This document shows, one piece after another, positions 1 to 7,850 of a stretch of 20,822 bases of DNA (within the stretch, counting starts at the first letter, position 1; the number at the start of each line of letters is the position of its first letter). Position numbers and translations under genes: made by a program. The notes beneath the pieces are model-generated. The model was not told the origin of the DNA. It saw only the letters and a list, made by a program, of their open reading frames with translations, and did not search any database. The stretch comes from RGIG8767 sp964386235. Its GTDB lineage: Bacteria; Bacillota; Clostridia; Lachnospirales; Lachnospiraceae. The stretch spans positions 1 through 20,822 of the forward strand of contig CAYLSH010000029.1 in the NCBI GenBank assembly GCA_964386235.1, in the 5' to 3' direction.

Positions 1-45
1 AACTTCTTAAAAAAATAATAAAAACACTGGAAGTCGCGGTCTTTG

Positions 46-56
46 TATGCTATAAT
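46..56 (+). promoter_or_regulatory. Probable tig promoter (extended -10)
   Basis: A perfect TATAAT lies at 51-56 with a TG at 48-49, giving an extended -10 (TATGCTATAAT). The best -35 is poor (CTGGAA at 27-32, 18-bp spacer), as is common for extended -10 promoters. It sits about 80 bases before the tig start codon, and no gene lies between. Confidence 0.6.
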
Positions 57-137
57 CGTAAAATGACTGTGATTATGGATAATTGCAAATAAATCACGCA
101 CTGTAAACCTGATTATGCAAGGAGGAAATAGATAAAA

Positions 138-1424
138 ATGAGTGTACAGGTAGAAAAGTTAGAAAAGAATATGGCGAAACTGACAGTTGAGGTTTCTGCT
201 GACGAATTAGAAAAAGCAATTGAAAAAGCATACCAGAAACAGAAAAAGAACATTACGGTTCCCGGTTTCCGTAAAGGCAAAGTACCTCGTATGATGGTAG
301 AAAAGATGTACGGCAAGGAAGTTTTCTATGAAGATGCAGCCAACGAGATCATTCCGTCTGCTTATGAAAAAGCATATGATGAATGCGGGGAAAACATTGT
401 TTCCACACCCAAGATCGAAGTAGTACAGATCGAAGCAGGCAAGCCTTTTATTTTTACGGCAGAAGTTGCATTAAAGCCGGAAGTAACACTTGGCGCCTAC
501 AAGGGAATCGAAGTGGACAAAGTAGATGTTACGGTATCCGATGAAGAAGTAGATGCTGAGATCGAAAAAGAAAGAGACCGCAATGCAAGAAGCATAAGCG
601 TAACAGATCGTGCTGTACAGGATAAAGACCAGACAGTAATTGATTTTGAAGGATTTGTAGATGGTGTTGCATTCGAAGGCGGTAAGGGAGAAAATTATCC
701 TCTGACAATCGGTTCCGGCGCATTCATTCCGGGATTTGAAGAGCAGCTGATCGGAAAGAATATCGGAGAAGAATGTGATGTAAATGTTACATTCCCGGAA
801 GACTACCATGCAGAAGATCTTGCAGGCAAAGCCGCTGTATTTAAAGTAACGGTAAAAGAGATCAAAGAAAAACAGCTTCCTGATCTGGATGATGAATTTG
901 CATCAGAGGTTTCTGAATTTGATACTCTTGCAGAATACAAAGAAGATGTTAAGAAGAACCTGACAGAAAAACGTGAAAAAGATGTTAAGAATGCAAAAGA
1001 AGATGCTGTAGTAGATGCGATCATCGAAAACGCAACCATGGAGATTCCGGAAGCTATGATCGAAACACAGCAAAGACAGATGGTTCAGGAATTTGCACAG
1101 AACATTCAGATGCAGGGTCTTTCTATCGACCAGTACTTCCAGTTCACAGGTTTAACAGCTGAGAAGATGATGGAACAGGTTAAACCACAGGCTGAAAAGA
1201 GAATCAAATCCAGACTGGTATTAGAAGCCGTTGCAAAAGCAGAAAACATCACCGCTTCTGAAGAAGATTTCGAAGCAGAAGTTGCAAAGATGGCTGAGAT
1301 GTACAAAATGGAAGCAGATAAGGTAAAAGAATCCATCGGCGAAGAAGGCAAGAAGCAGATGATGGAGGATCTTGCAGTATCCAAGGCAGCAGAATTTGTT
1401 GTAAACGAAGCAAAAGAGAAATAA
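138..1424 (+). CDS. tig: Trigger factor, ribosome-associated chaperone
   Basis: A 428-aa protein of normal trigger-factor length. It binds the ribosome near the exit tunnel and holds nascent chains; the family also has peptidyl-prolyl isomerase activity. The N-terminal ribosome-docking signature GFRKGKVP is at residues 43-50. An FKBP-type PPIase domain follows at roughly 155-245 (VIDFEGFVDG, then IPGFEEQLIGK), and then a long charged helical C-terminal chaperone domain (LPDLDDEFA onward). The start is fixed by AAGGAGG at 119-125, 12 bases before the ATG. It is the first gene of the tig-clpP-clpX-lon block, which is the usual order in Clostridia. Function is known from the family and nothing looks broken. 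Confidence 0.97.
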   Translation: MSVQVEKLEKNMAKLTVEVSADELEKAIEKAYQKQKKNITVPGFRKGKVPRMMVEKMYGKEVFYEDAANEIIPSAYEKAYDECGENIVSTPKIEVVQIEAGKPFIFTAEVALKPEVTLGAYKGIEVDKVDVTVSDEEVDAEIEKERDRNARSISVTDRAVQDKDQTVIDFEGFVDGVAFEGGKGENYPLTIGSGAFIPGFEEQLIGKNIGEECDVNVTFPEDYHAEDLAGKAAVFKVTVKEIKEKQLPDLDDEFASEVSEFDTLAEYKEDVKKNLTEKREKDVKNAKEDAVVDAIIENATMEIPEAMIETQQRQMVQEFAQNIQMQGLSIDQYFQFTGLTAEKMMEQVKPQAEKRIKSRLVLEAVAKAENITASEEDFEAEVAKMAEMYKMEADKVKESIGEEGKKQMMEDLAVSKAAEFVVNEAKEK

Positions 1425-1433
1425 GACCAATAT

Positions 1434-1460
1434 GCGGTTTCTGCTTACGGCGGAAGCCGC
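1434..1460 (+). other. Intercistronic hairpin between tig and clpP
   Basis: GCGGTTTC (1434-1441) pairs with GAAGCCGC (1453-1460), including one G-U pair, around an 11-base loop. No T-run follows (the next bases are TACTCAATTAAAAA), so it is not a standard intrinsic terminator. It could stabilise or process the tig mRNA end, or attenuate weakly. Confidence 0.4.
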
Positions 1461-1495
1461 TACTCAATTAAAAATAAAAAAAGGAGGTTCATTTT

Positions 1496-2092
1496 ATGAG
1501 TTTAATACCTTATGTCGTTGAGCAGACAAGCAGGGGGGAACGCTCCTATGACATTTATTCCAGATTATTAAAAGACAGAATTATCTTTTTGGGAGAAGAA
1601 GTAAACAGTACTTCTGCCTCCATCGTGGTAGCACAGCTTTTATTCTTAGAAGCAGAAGATCCGGAAAAAGATATCCATCTGTATATCAACAGTCCCGGAG
1701 GAGAAATCACTTCCGGTATGGCGATCTATGACACCATGCAGTATATCAAATGTGATGTGTCCACCGTATGTATCGGTATGGCAGCCAGCATGGGTGCCTT
1801 TTTGCTCGCAGGCGGTGCAAAAGGAAAGCGTTATGCACTTCCCAATGCAGAGATCATGATTCATCAGCCTCTTGGCGGTGCACAGGGTCAGGCAACGGAT
1901 ATTGAGATCACGGCAAAGCACATCGTGGATATCAAGCACAGACTCAATACGCTTTTATCCGAAAATACCGGTCAGCCCTATGATGTGGTAGCAGCCGATA
2001 CGGAGCGTGATAACTGGAAAACTGCAGAAGAAGCTAAGGAATATGGACTGGTGGATGCCGTTATCTATTCCCATTCTGAAGCAGAAAAATAA
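1496..2092 (+). CDS. clpP: ATP-dependent Clp protease proteolytic subunit ClpP
   Basis: A 198-aa serine peptidase that forms the tetradecameric proteolytic chamber of ClpXP and ClpCP. The catalytic triad is visible: Ser98 in GMAASMG, His123 in MIHQPLGG and Asp172 in ERDNW. The spacing matches the classic Ser97/His122/Asp171 of E. coli. NSPGGEITSGMAIYD (about 65-79) is the conserved substrate-binding/oxyanion segment. AAGGAGG at 1481-1487 lies 8 bases before the ATG. The partner ATPase gene clpX begins 51 bases downstream, so co-expression is likely. Confidence 0.98.
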   Translation: MSLIPYVVEQTSRGERSYDIYSRLLKDRIIFLGEEVNSTSASIVVAQLLFLEAEDPEKDIHLYINSPGGEITSGMAIYDTMQYIKCDVSTVCIGMAASMGAFLLAGGAKGKRYALPNAEIMIHQPLGGAQGQATDIEITAKHIVDIKHRLNTLLSENTGQPYDVVAADTERDNWKTAEEAKEYGLVDAVIYSHSEAEK

Positions 2093-2143
2093 GAAAATTT
2101 GCTCCGTGAATAACATATCGGAGACAAGAAAGGCATTAAAGAA

Positions 2144-3400
2144 ATGGCAGGAAAATATTCTGACGGAAATATCAGATGTTCCTTTTGCAATAAAACGCAG
2201 GATCAGGTGAGAAAGATGATCGCCGGACCAACGGGCTCCGGGGTGTATATCTGTGCGGATTGTATCGACATCTGTGCGGATATCATAGAAGAGGAGTTTG
2301 AGGATGAAGAAGTCGTGGAAGAAACCACGTCTGAGATCAATCTTTTAAAGCCCGCAGAGATCAAGGAATTTTTAGATGAATATGTGATCGGACAGGACGA
2401 AGCCAAAAAGGTTCTTTCGGTAGCTGTTTACAATCATTATAAAAGGGTTACAAGCGAAGAAACCGATGATGGAGTGGAACTTCAAAAAAGCAATATCATC
2501 ATGGTGGGGCCTACCGGTTCCGGTAAGACTTATCTGGCACAGACACTTGCCAAGATTATCAATGTACCGTTTGCGATTGCGGATGCAACCACACTGACGG
2601 AAGCCGGATATGTGGGAGAAGATGTGGAAAACATTCTTCTGAAACTGATTCAGGCTGCAGACTACGATGTGGAGCGTGCGCAGTACGGTATCATTTATAT
2701 TGACGAGATCGACAAGATTACCAAAAAGAGTGAAAATGTTTCCATCACAAGGGATGTATCCGGTGAAGGAGTACAGCAGGCACTGTTAAAGATTATTGAA
2801 GGTACGGAAGCGAGTGTTCCGCCCCAGGGGGGAAGAAAGCATCCGCATCAGGAACTGATCCAGATCGATACTTCCAATATCTTGTTTATTTGCGGCGGTG
2901 CGTTTGACGGTCTTGAAAAGATTATCGAACAGCGACTCGACCGCAAAACCATTGGTTTTAACAGTGAGATCAGTGAATGTATTTCCGAAAAAGAAATCGG
3001 CAGGATTTTGACGCAGATGCTTCCGCAGGATTTAGTTAAGTTTGGACTGATTCCGGAATTCGTCGGACGTGTGCCGATTCATGTATCTTTGGAAGGTCTC
3101 GATGAAGAGGCATTGATTCGTATCGTAAAGGAACCGAAGAATGCATTGGTAAAACAGTATCGCAAATTGTTTTCTTTGGACGGCGTAGATCTTACATTTG
3201 ATGAGGACGCCATCCGGGCGGTCGCTTCCAGGGCATACGAACAGAAAACCGGCGCAAGAGGACTGCGGTCAATACTGGAAAAGGCAATGATGGATGTTAT
3301 GTTTACGATTCCATCCGACGAAAGCGTGACGGCGTGTGTGATCACAAAGGACGCTGTGGAAGGAAAGAGCCAGCCTAAGCTGATTCGCAATAACGGATAA
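2144..3400 (+). CDS. clpX: ClpX, AAA+ unfoldase of the ClpXP protease
   Basis: A 418-aa hexameric unfoldase that feeds tagged substrates into ClpP. The N-terminal zinc-binding domain has C12-x2-C15 and C37-x2-C40. Walker A is GPTGSGKT at 122-129 and Walker B has D187-E188 in YIDEIDK. The pore loop GYVGE, the RKH loop (GGRKHPHQE), the ClpP-docking IGF loop (KTIGFNS) and the sensor-2 motif GARGLRS are all present. The ClpP-binding IGF loop separates it from non-proteolytic relatives. The ribosome site is modest (GAAAGG at 2128-2133, 10 bases before the ATG). It is followed by a terminator-like hairpin before lon. Confidence 0.98.
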   Translation: MAGKYSDGNIRCSFCNKTQDQVRKMIAGPTGSGVYICADCIDICADIIEEEFEDEEVVEETTSEINLLKPAEIKEFLDEYVIGQDEAKKVLSVAVYNHYKRVTSEETDDGVELQKSNIIMVGPTGSGKTYLAQTLAKIINVPFAIADATTLTEAGYVGEDVENILLKLIQAADYDVERAQYGIIYIDEIDKITKKSENVSITRDVSGEGVQQALLKIIEGTEASVPPQGGRKHPHQELIQIDTSNILFICGGAFDGLEKIIEQRLDRKTIGFNSEISECISEKEIGRILTQMLPQDLVKFGLIPEFVGRVPIHVSLEGLDEEALIRIVKEPKNALVKQYRKLFSLDGVDLTFDEDAIRAVASRAYEQKTGARGLRSILEKAMMDVMFTIPSDESVTACVITKDAVEGKSQPKLIRNNG

Positions 3401-3410
3401 TCAGGATTAC

Positions 3411-3461
3411 AAGCTGTGACACTAACGACAAAAAAATATGGGTTAGTGGCGCAGCTTTTTT
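3411..3461 (+). terminator. Terminator/attenuator hairpin between clpX and lon
   Basis: AAGCTGTGACACTAAC (3411-3426) pairs with GTTAGTGGCGCAGCTT (3442-3457). That is 16 positions with one G-U pair and one mismatch, around a 15-base loop. A T-run at 3456-3461 follows, the classic intrinsic terminator layout. It ends 3 bases before the lon AGGAG (3464-3468). There is therefore no room for a lon promoter after it, so any lon transcript starting upstream must read through it. Regulated readthrough is inferred. Confidence 0.75.
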
Positions 3462-3475
3462 ACAGGAGAAAAAGA

Positions 3476-5803
3476 ATGACAAATGAAAAAATGGACGATC
3501 AACTGACCTGTCCGCTGATTCCCTTACGGGGAATTACGGTTTTCCCGGGCATGATTCTTCATTTTGATCTGAATCGCAAAAAATCCATGGCTGCGGTCAA
3601 TGCCGCCATGTCAAATAAACAGGAGATCATGCTCTGCTGTCAGAAAGAGGCAGAAACGGAAGAACCGGGTATGGAAGATTTGTATCCGGTAGGAACGATA
3701 GCGGAGATTAAGCAGGTAACAAAATTACCCGGCAATCTGATGCGGGTAATGGTACAGGGCAAAAAAAGAGCCACTCTGCGAGAGGTGGATCTTTATACCA
3801 ATAAATACTATATGGCATCCGTGGAGGTCTATGAAGAAACACGCGGTGATATGGATGAAATGGAGGAGGCAGCGATGTTGCGCGCTTCCATGGAAACCCT
3901 AACAGGCTATTTAGAGGAGTATCCAAGGATCGGGAAGTCCCTTCAGAATCAGATACAGGGTTCCATGTATCTTTTTCAGGTAATTGATAAGGTGACGGCT
4001 AATATTCCCCTTCCTTACCCCAAAAAACAAAAGGTTTTGGCTGCTTTTGATTTGAAGGAGCGTTTTGAAACGTTCAACAAGATTCTTTTGGAGGAGATTG
4101 ATATCGCGCGAATTCGCAAGAATCTGGCAGAAGAAATCAAAGGAAAGGTTGATAAAAACCAGAAAGAATACATTTTGCGGGAACAGTTGTCCTATATCCG
4201 CAAAGAATTAAACGGGGACGATTCCCTGACGGAGACGGAACGGCTTTTACAGCAGGTAGATAAATTACAGGCAAACGAAGAAGTAAAAGCGAAAATCCGC
4301 AAGGAGATCAACCGTTATGAAACAATTTCCAGCAGCAGTTCCGAAAGCAGCGTAGAGCGTACCTATATAGAAGCATTGCTGGAAATGCCGTGGGACAATG
4401 GCTCACAGGATAATACCGATCTTTCCCATGCAAAAGAAGTACTGGGAAAAAATCATTACGGCATGGACAAAGTTAAGGATCGTGTTTTAGAATTTCTTGC
4501 AGTACGCCAGATGACGGACAGAGGAGAAGCCCCGATCATCTGTCTGGTCGGACCTCCCGGAACCGGAAAAACTTCCATTGCCAAAAGTGTGGCACAGTCC
4601 CTGGATAAAAAATACCAGCGTATCTGTCTGGGGGGTGTTAGGGATGAAGCGGAGATTCGCGGACACAGAAGAACCTATGTGGGTGCCATGATGGGACAGG
4701 TGGCAAATGCCCTGCGCCATGCACAGGTTAATAATCCCCTGATTTTGCTGGATGAGATTGATAAAGTCAGCAATGATTACAAGGGGGATACGTTTTCGGC
4801 GCTTTTAGAAGTGCTCGATCCTGATCAGAACAAGCATTTCAGGGATCATTATGTGGAGTTGCCCCTGGATCTGTCACAGGTTTTATTTATCGCAACTGCC
4901 AATACGACTTCGACCATACCGCGTCCGCTCTTAGACCGTATGGAAGTGATCGAAGTGTCGGGATATACGGAGAATGAAAAATACCATATTGCCAAGGAAC
5001 ATCTGTTGCAGAAGCAGCTTTTAGCAAACGGCATGGAAAAGGGTCGTTTAAAGATTGCGGATAAGGCTCTGAAAGATATTATCCGCTACTATACAAGGGA
5101 ATCGGGCGTGCGTGAACTGGAACGTAAGATCGGTACCGTCTGCAGGAAAGCGGCAAGACAGTATCTGGAAAACGATCATACGCCGATCCGGGTATCTTCC
5201 GTCAATCTGGAAGAATACCTTGGCAAGAAAACGTATACGTTACAGATGGCAAATAAAAAGAATGAAGTCGGTATCGTAAGAGGTCTTGCCTGGACACAGG
5301 TGGGCGGTGATACCCTTCAGATTGAAGTGGGAATTATGCCCGGAAAAGGGGAGATTGTTTTGACCGGACAAATGGGCGATGTAATGCAGGAGTCCGCCAT
5401 GATCGGTCTGTCCTACATCCGTTCCATGGGATCCCGCTACAAGATTTCTCCGGATTTCTTTAAAAAGAACGATATTCATATCCATATACCGGAAGGTGCC
5501 GTTCCCAAAGACGGACCATCCGCCGGCATTACGATGGCAACGGCAATGATTTCTGCTTTTACGAAAAAGAAAGTGGACTGCAAACTTGCCATGACGGGGG
5601 AAATCACGCTAAGAGGGAAAGTACTGCCAATCGGTGGCCTGAAGGAAAAACTTCTTGCCGCTAAAACGGCGGGCATCAAAAAGGTACTGGTACCGGCGGA
5701 AAACCGCAAGGATGTGGAGGAAATCTCTGCAGAGATTACCGAGGGATTAGAACTTTTGTATGTGGAAACGATGGAAGAAGTGCTGGAGCATGCGCTGGTA
5801 TAA
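3476..5803 (+). CDS. lon: ATP-dependent Lon protease
   Basis: A 775-aa AAA+ serine protease of full LonA length that degrades damaged and regulatory proteins in the cytoplasm. The N-terminal substrate-binding domain begins CPLIPLRGITVFPGM. Walker A is GPPGTGKT at 359-366 and Walker B has D426-E427 in LLDEIDK. The proteolytic dyad is Ser682 in KDGPSAGITMA and Lys725 in GGLKEKLLAAK; their 43-residue spacing equals that of E. coli Lon (S679/K722). I chose the ATG at 3476 because AGGAG at 3464-3468 lies 7 bases before it. An in-frame GTG at 3416 would place the upstream hairpin inside the gene. It is probably regulated by that hairpin. Confidence 0.97.
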   Translation: MTNEKMDDQLTCPLIPLRGITVFPGMILHFDLNRKKSMAAVNAAMSNKQEIMLCCQKEAETEEPGMEDLYPVGTIAEIKQVTKLPGNLMRVMVQGKKRATLREVDLYTNKYYMASVEVYEETRGDMDEMEEAAMLRASMETLTGYLEEYPRIGKSLQNQIQGSMYLFQVIDKVTANIPLPYPKKQKVLAAFDLKERFETFNKILLEEIDIARIRKNLAEEIKGKVDKNQKEYILREQLSYIRKELNGDDSLTETERLLQQVDKLQANEEVKAKIRKEINRYETISSSSSESSVERTYIEALLEMPWDNGSQDNTDLSHAKEVLGKNHYGMDKVKDRVLEFLAVRQMTDRGEAPIICLVGPPGTGKTSIAKSVAQSLDKKYQRICLGGVRDEAEIRGHRRTYVGAMMGQVANALRHAQVNNPLILLDEIDKVSNDYKGDTFSALLEVLDPDQNKHFRDHYVELPLDLSQVLFIATANTTSTIPRPLLDRMEVIEVSGYTENEKYHIAKEHLLQKQLLANGMEKGRLKIADKALKDIIRYYTRESGVRELERKIGTVCRKAARQYLENDHTPIRVSSVNLEEYLGKKTYTLQMANKKNEVGIVRGLAWTQVGGDTLQIEVGIMPGKGEIVLTGQMGDVMQESAMIGLSYIRSMGSRYKISPDFFKKNDIHIHIPEGAVPKDGPSAGITMATAMISAFTKKKVDCKLAMTGEITLRGKVLPIGGLKEKLLAAKTAGIKKVLVPAENRKDVEEISAEITEGLELLYVETMEEVLEHALV

Positions 5804-5819
5804 GAAAGAGAGAAAATAA

Positions 5820-6401
5820 ATGGTAATTAAGAGCGTAAATCTGGAGACAGTATGTGGTGTAACAAGTGTTCTTCCGCAAAATTCCATGCCGGAATTTGCA
5901 TTTGCCGGTAAAAGTAATGTGGGAAAATCTTCCCTAATCAACGCACTGATGAATCGTAAGTCATACGCAAGAACAAGTGCACAACCGGGAAAAACGCAGA
6001 CCATCAATTTTTATAATATCAACGAAGATATGTATTATGTGGATCTGCCGGGATACGGCTATGCGAATGCAAATGAAAAAGTCAAAGCGCAGTGGGGTGT
6101 GATGATTGAGAATTATCTTCATACCTCCGCACAGTTAAAACTGGTCTTTTTACTGATTGACATCCGTCATGCACCCGGGAAAAACGATGTACAGATGTAT
6201 GACTGGATCAAAAAGAACGGATATGAGCCGGTCATTATTGCAACCAAATCAGACAAGATCAAAAGAAGCCAGGTGGATAAATGCTTAAAGGTAATCCGTG
6301 AGACACTGCACCTTGGAAAAGAAACGACGATGATTCCGTTTTCATCCCAGACAAAACAAGGAAGAGAAGAGATATATGAAGTAATAGAAAGGTATTTGTA
6401 A
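5820..6401 (+). CDS. engB: Ribosome-assembly GTPase EngB/YsxC (YihA family)
   Basis: A 193-aa TRAFAC-class GTPase. In Bacillus the YsxC homologue takes part in late 50S subunit assembly and is essential. G1 is GKSNVGKS at 30-37, a G2-type threonine lies in GKTQTINFY (about 57-65), G3 is DLPG at 75-78 and G4 is TKSD at 142-145. GYGYAN after G3 is typical of the family. It starts 16 bases after lon with only a weak purine stretch (AAGAAAGAGAG) as ribosome site, which suggests it is co-transcribed with lon. lon-engB adjacency is common in Firmicutes. Confidence 0.95.
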   Translation: MVIKSVNLETVCGVTSVLPQNSMPEFAFAGKSNVGKSSLINALMNRKSYARTSAQPGKTQTINFYNINEDMYYVDLPGYGYANANEKVKAQWGVMIENYLHTSAQLKLVFLLIDIRHAPGKNDVQMYDWIKKNGYEPVIIATKSDKIKRSQVDKCLKVIRETLHLGKETTMIPFSSQTKQGREEIYEVIERYL

Positions 6402-6406
6402 GTCCT

Positions 6407-6892
6407 ATGGAAAAAACAGAATGGACCGCAAAAAGAAAATGGTTAACACTGCTTTTCTTATTATATTTAATCCTGATCATTAAGTTGATTGTATTTAAGT
6501 ATCCGCTTTCCATGATGCAGGCAATCGTGGATTCCTGGCAGAAGGACGTGATTTTGGAAGGCCTGCATTCGGCGAATTTTATTCCGTTTAAAACGATCAA
6601 AATGTACATCCGTTATTATGATCTGCCGGGGCTTAGAAGTTTTGCAAACCTCTTTGGAAATGTACTGATTTTTATTCCGATGGGAGCCATGCTTCCTCTG
6701 GTGCATAAAGCCAGTAAAAAGCCGTTGATCATGCTTGTCAATGCGCTCCTTTTTATTGTGGGGATTGAGGTGTTTCAGTTGTTCTCCGCATTTGGTGCTT
6801 TTGACGTGGATGACATTATCTTAAATGGTCTGGGTGTAATACTTGGCAGAGCCATTTATCAGGTATTTTGGAAAGGCGAAAATCATTCGTAA
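6407..6892 (+). CDS. VanZ-family membrane protein
   Basis: A 161-aa protein with about four membrane segments (roughly 12-30, 80-98, 106-125 and 138-153). The VanZ-domain pattern is visible: N81-x3-N85 with a following FIPMG, E121-x2-Q124, and D133/D135/D136 leading to N140-G141. VanZ from enterococci lowers teicoplanin sensitivity, but most chromosomal relatives have no known job, and I assign none here. It starts 5 bases after engB with no good ribosome site (GAAAGG at 6387-6392 is about 14 bases away), so translation may be coupled to engB. It ends the house-keeping block. Confidence 0.85.
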   Translation: MEKTEWTAKRKWLTLLFLLYLILIIKLIVFKYPLSMMQAIVDSWQKDVILEGLHSANFIPFKTIKMYIRYYDLPGLRSFANLFGNVLIFIPMGAMLPLVHKASKKPLIMLVNALLFIVGIEVFQLFSAFGAFDVDDIILNGLGVILGRAIYQVFWKGENHS

Positions 6893-6905
6893 AAATTAAG
6901 AAATG

Positions 6906-6923
6906 TTCCGTATGCATATGGAA
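6906..6923. promoter_or_regulatory. Candidate operator: 18-bp palindrome
   Basis: TTCCGTATGCATATGGAA is an inverted repeat that fails at only one pair (G6910 against T6919). It covers the position where the -35 of the transporter promoter would lie (6911-6916). A perfect TATAAT follows at 6934-6939. The location fits a LacI/GntR-type repressor or other dimeric regulator site. No regulator gene is in the window. Confidence 0.45.
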
Positions 6924-6928
6924 ATTCC

Positions 6929-6939
6929 TATGCTATAAT
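6929..6939 (+). promoter_or_regulatory. Promoter of the ABC transporter locus (extended -10)
   Basis: TATGCTATAAT includes a perfect -10 (6934-6939) with TGC directly before it. The -35 is weak (TATGCA at 6911-6916, 17-bp spacer). The first permease begins 33 bases downstream. The same 11-mer forms the tig promoter. Confidence 0.65.
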
Positions 6940-6971
6940 GATTATGTTTTGTAGAGTATGGGGTGGTTTGT

Positions 6972-7850
6972 ATGACACATATGGATAAGAGTATACGCAG
7001 AGTAAAAAACAGGTCGGCGCTATTTTTGCTCCCCAGTGTAACCGGGGTGGCACTGTTTTTTGTTCTGCCTTTTTTTGTGGTTATATATTATTCCCTGATT
7101 GACAATCCGATCTCTGCAAAGTTTGTATTTTTAGACAATTTCTATAAGGTTCTGACCAACAAAGCGTTTTTGCTTGCCTTGTCCAATACTTTTCGTTTTT
7201 CTTTTACCGCAGTGCCGCTTGTGATTATACTATCACTGGGGCTTGCTTTTTTACTGGACAAACCGCTTTTATATAAGAGCAGGATTCGTGCCGCATTTTT
7301 GAGTCCGATGATGGTGCCGGTTGCTTCCGTCATTTTGATCTGGCAGGTCTTATTTGCTTACAATGGTGTGGTCAATGAGTGGATCAGGATGTTTGGCGGA
7401 GGAAGCATCGACTGGTTAAAATCAGCGCATGCCCAGATTGTGATTGTCATGTTATTTATATGGAAGAATCTTGGATATAACATGGTTCTTTTTATGTCCG
7501 CCCTAGCCAATATTCCCAGGGAAGTGATCGAGGTGGCGGAACTGGAAAGTGCAACCAAATGGCAGATTTTCTGGGGGTTAAAGGTACGCTATCTTTCTTC
7601 GAGCATTTTATTTGTGACAATCCTTTCGTTGATCAATTCCTTTAAGATTTTTAGGGAAGTGTATCTTTTAACCGGGGATTATCCGTATGAATCCTTGTAT
7701 TTATTACAGCATTATATGAATAATATGTTTGCTTCGCTGGATTATCAGAAATTATCAGCGGCGGCAATCATCATGAGTCTGTTCATGATCGTGCTGATCG
7801 GGATTCTGTTTATGGTAGAAAATCGGATGGGGAAAGACTTGGATGGCTAG
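6972..7850 (+). CDS. ABC transporter permease, sugar type (MalF/UgpA-like)
   Basis: A 292-aa inner-membrane permease with about six membrane helices, normal for the CUT1 MalF/UgpA group. The cytoplasmic coupling loop (EAA loop) is at about 187-206 (EVAELESATKWQIFWGLKVR). It departs from the usual EAxxDGA pattern, with ESA in place of DGA. The start at 6972 uses GGGGTGG (6960-6966), 5 bases upstream. A GTG at 6963 lies inside that ribosome site and is rejected; the ATG at 6981 remains possible. The 3' end overlaps the second permease by 8 bases. The solute cannot be read from sequence, and an ATPase such as MsmK/UgpC must be encoded elsewhere. Confidence 0.9.
   Translation: MTHMDKSIRRVKNRSALFLLPSVTGVALFFVLPFFVVIYYSLIDNPISAKFVFLDNFYKVLTNKAFLLALSNTFRFSFTAVPLVIILSLGLAFLLDKPLLYKSRIRAAFLSPMMVPVASVILIWQVLFAYNGVVNEWIRMFGGGSIDWLKSAHAQIVIVMLFIWKNLGYNMVLFMSALANIPREVIEVAELESATKWQIFWGLKVRYLSSSILFVTILSLINSFKIFREVYLLTGDYPYESLYLLQHYMNNMFASLDYQKLSAAAIIMSLFMIVLIGILFMVENRMGKDLDG

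Noticed and set aside
471..809. Minus-strand open frames inside tig and similar antisense frames inside lon, clpX, the adaptor and the YfhO-family gene
   Set aside because: They are shadows of well-supported genes, without ribosome sites or recognisable domains.
3416..3475. N-terminal extension of Lon from a GTG at 3416
   Set aside because: It would place the terminator-like hairpin and the AGGAG ribosome site inside the gene. The ATG at 3476 has correct spacing and gives normal Lon length.
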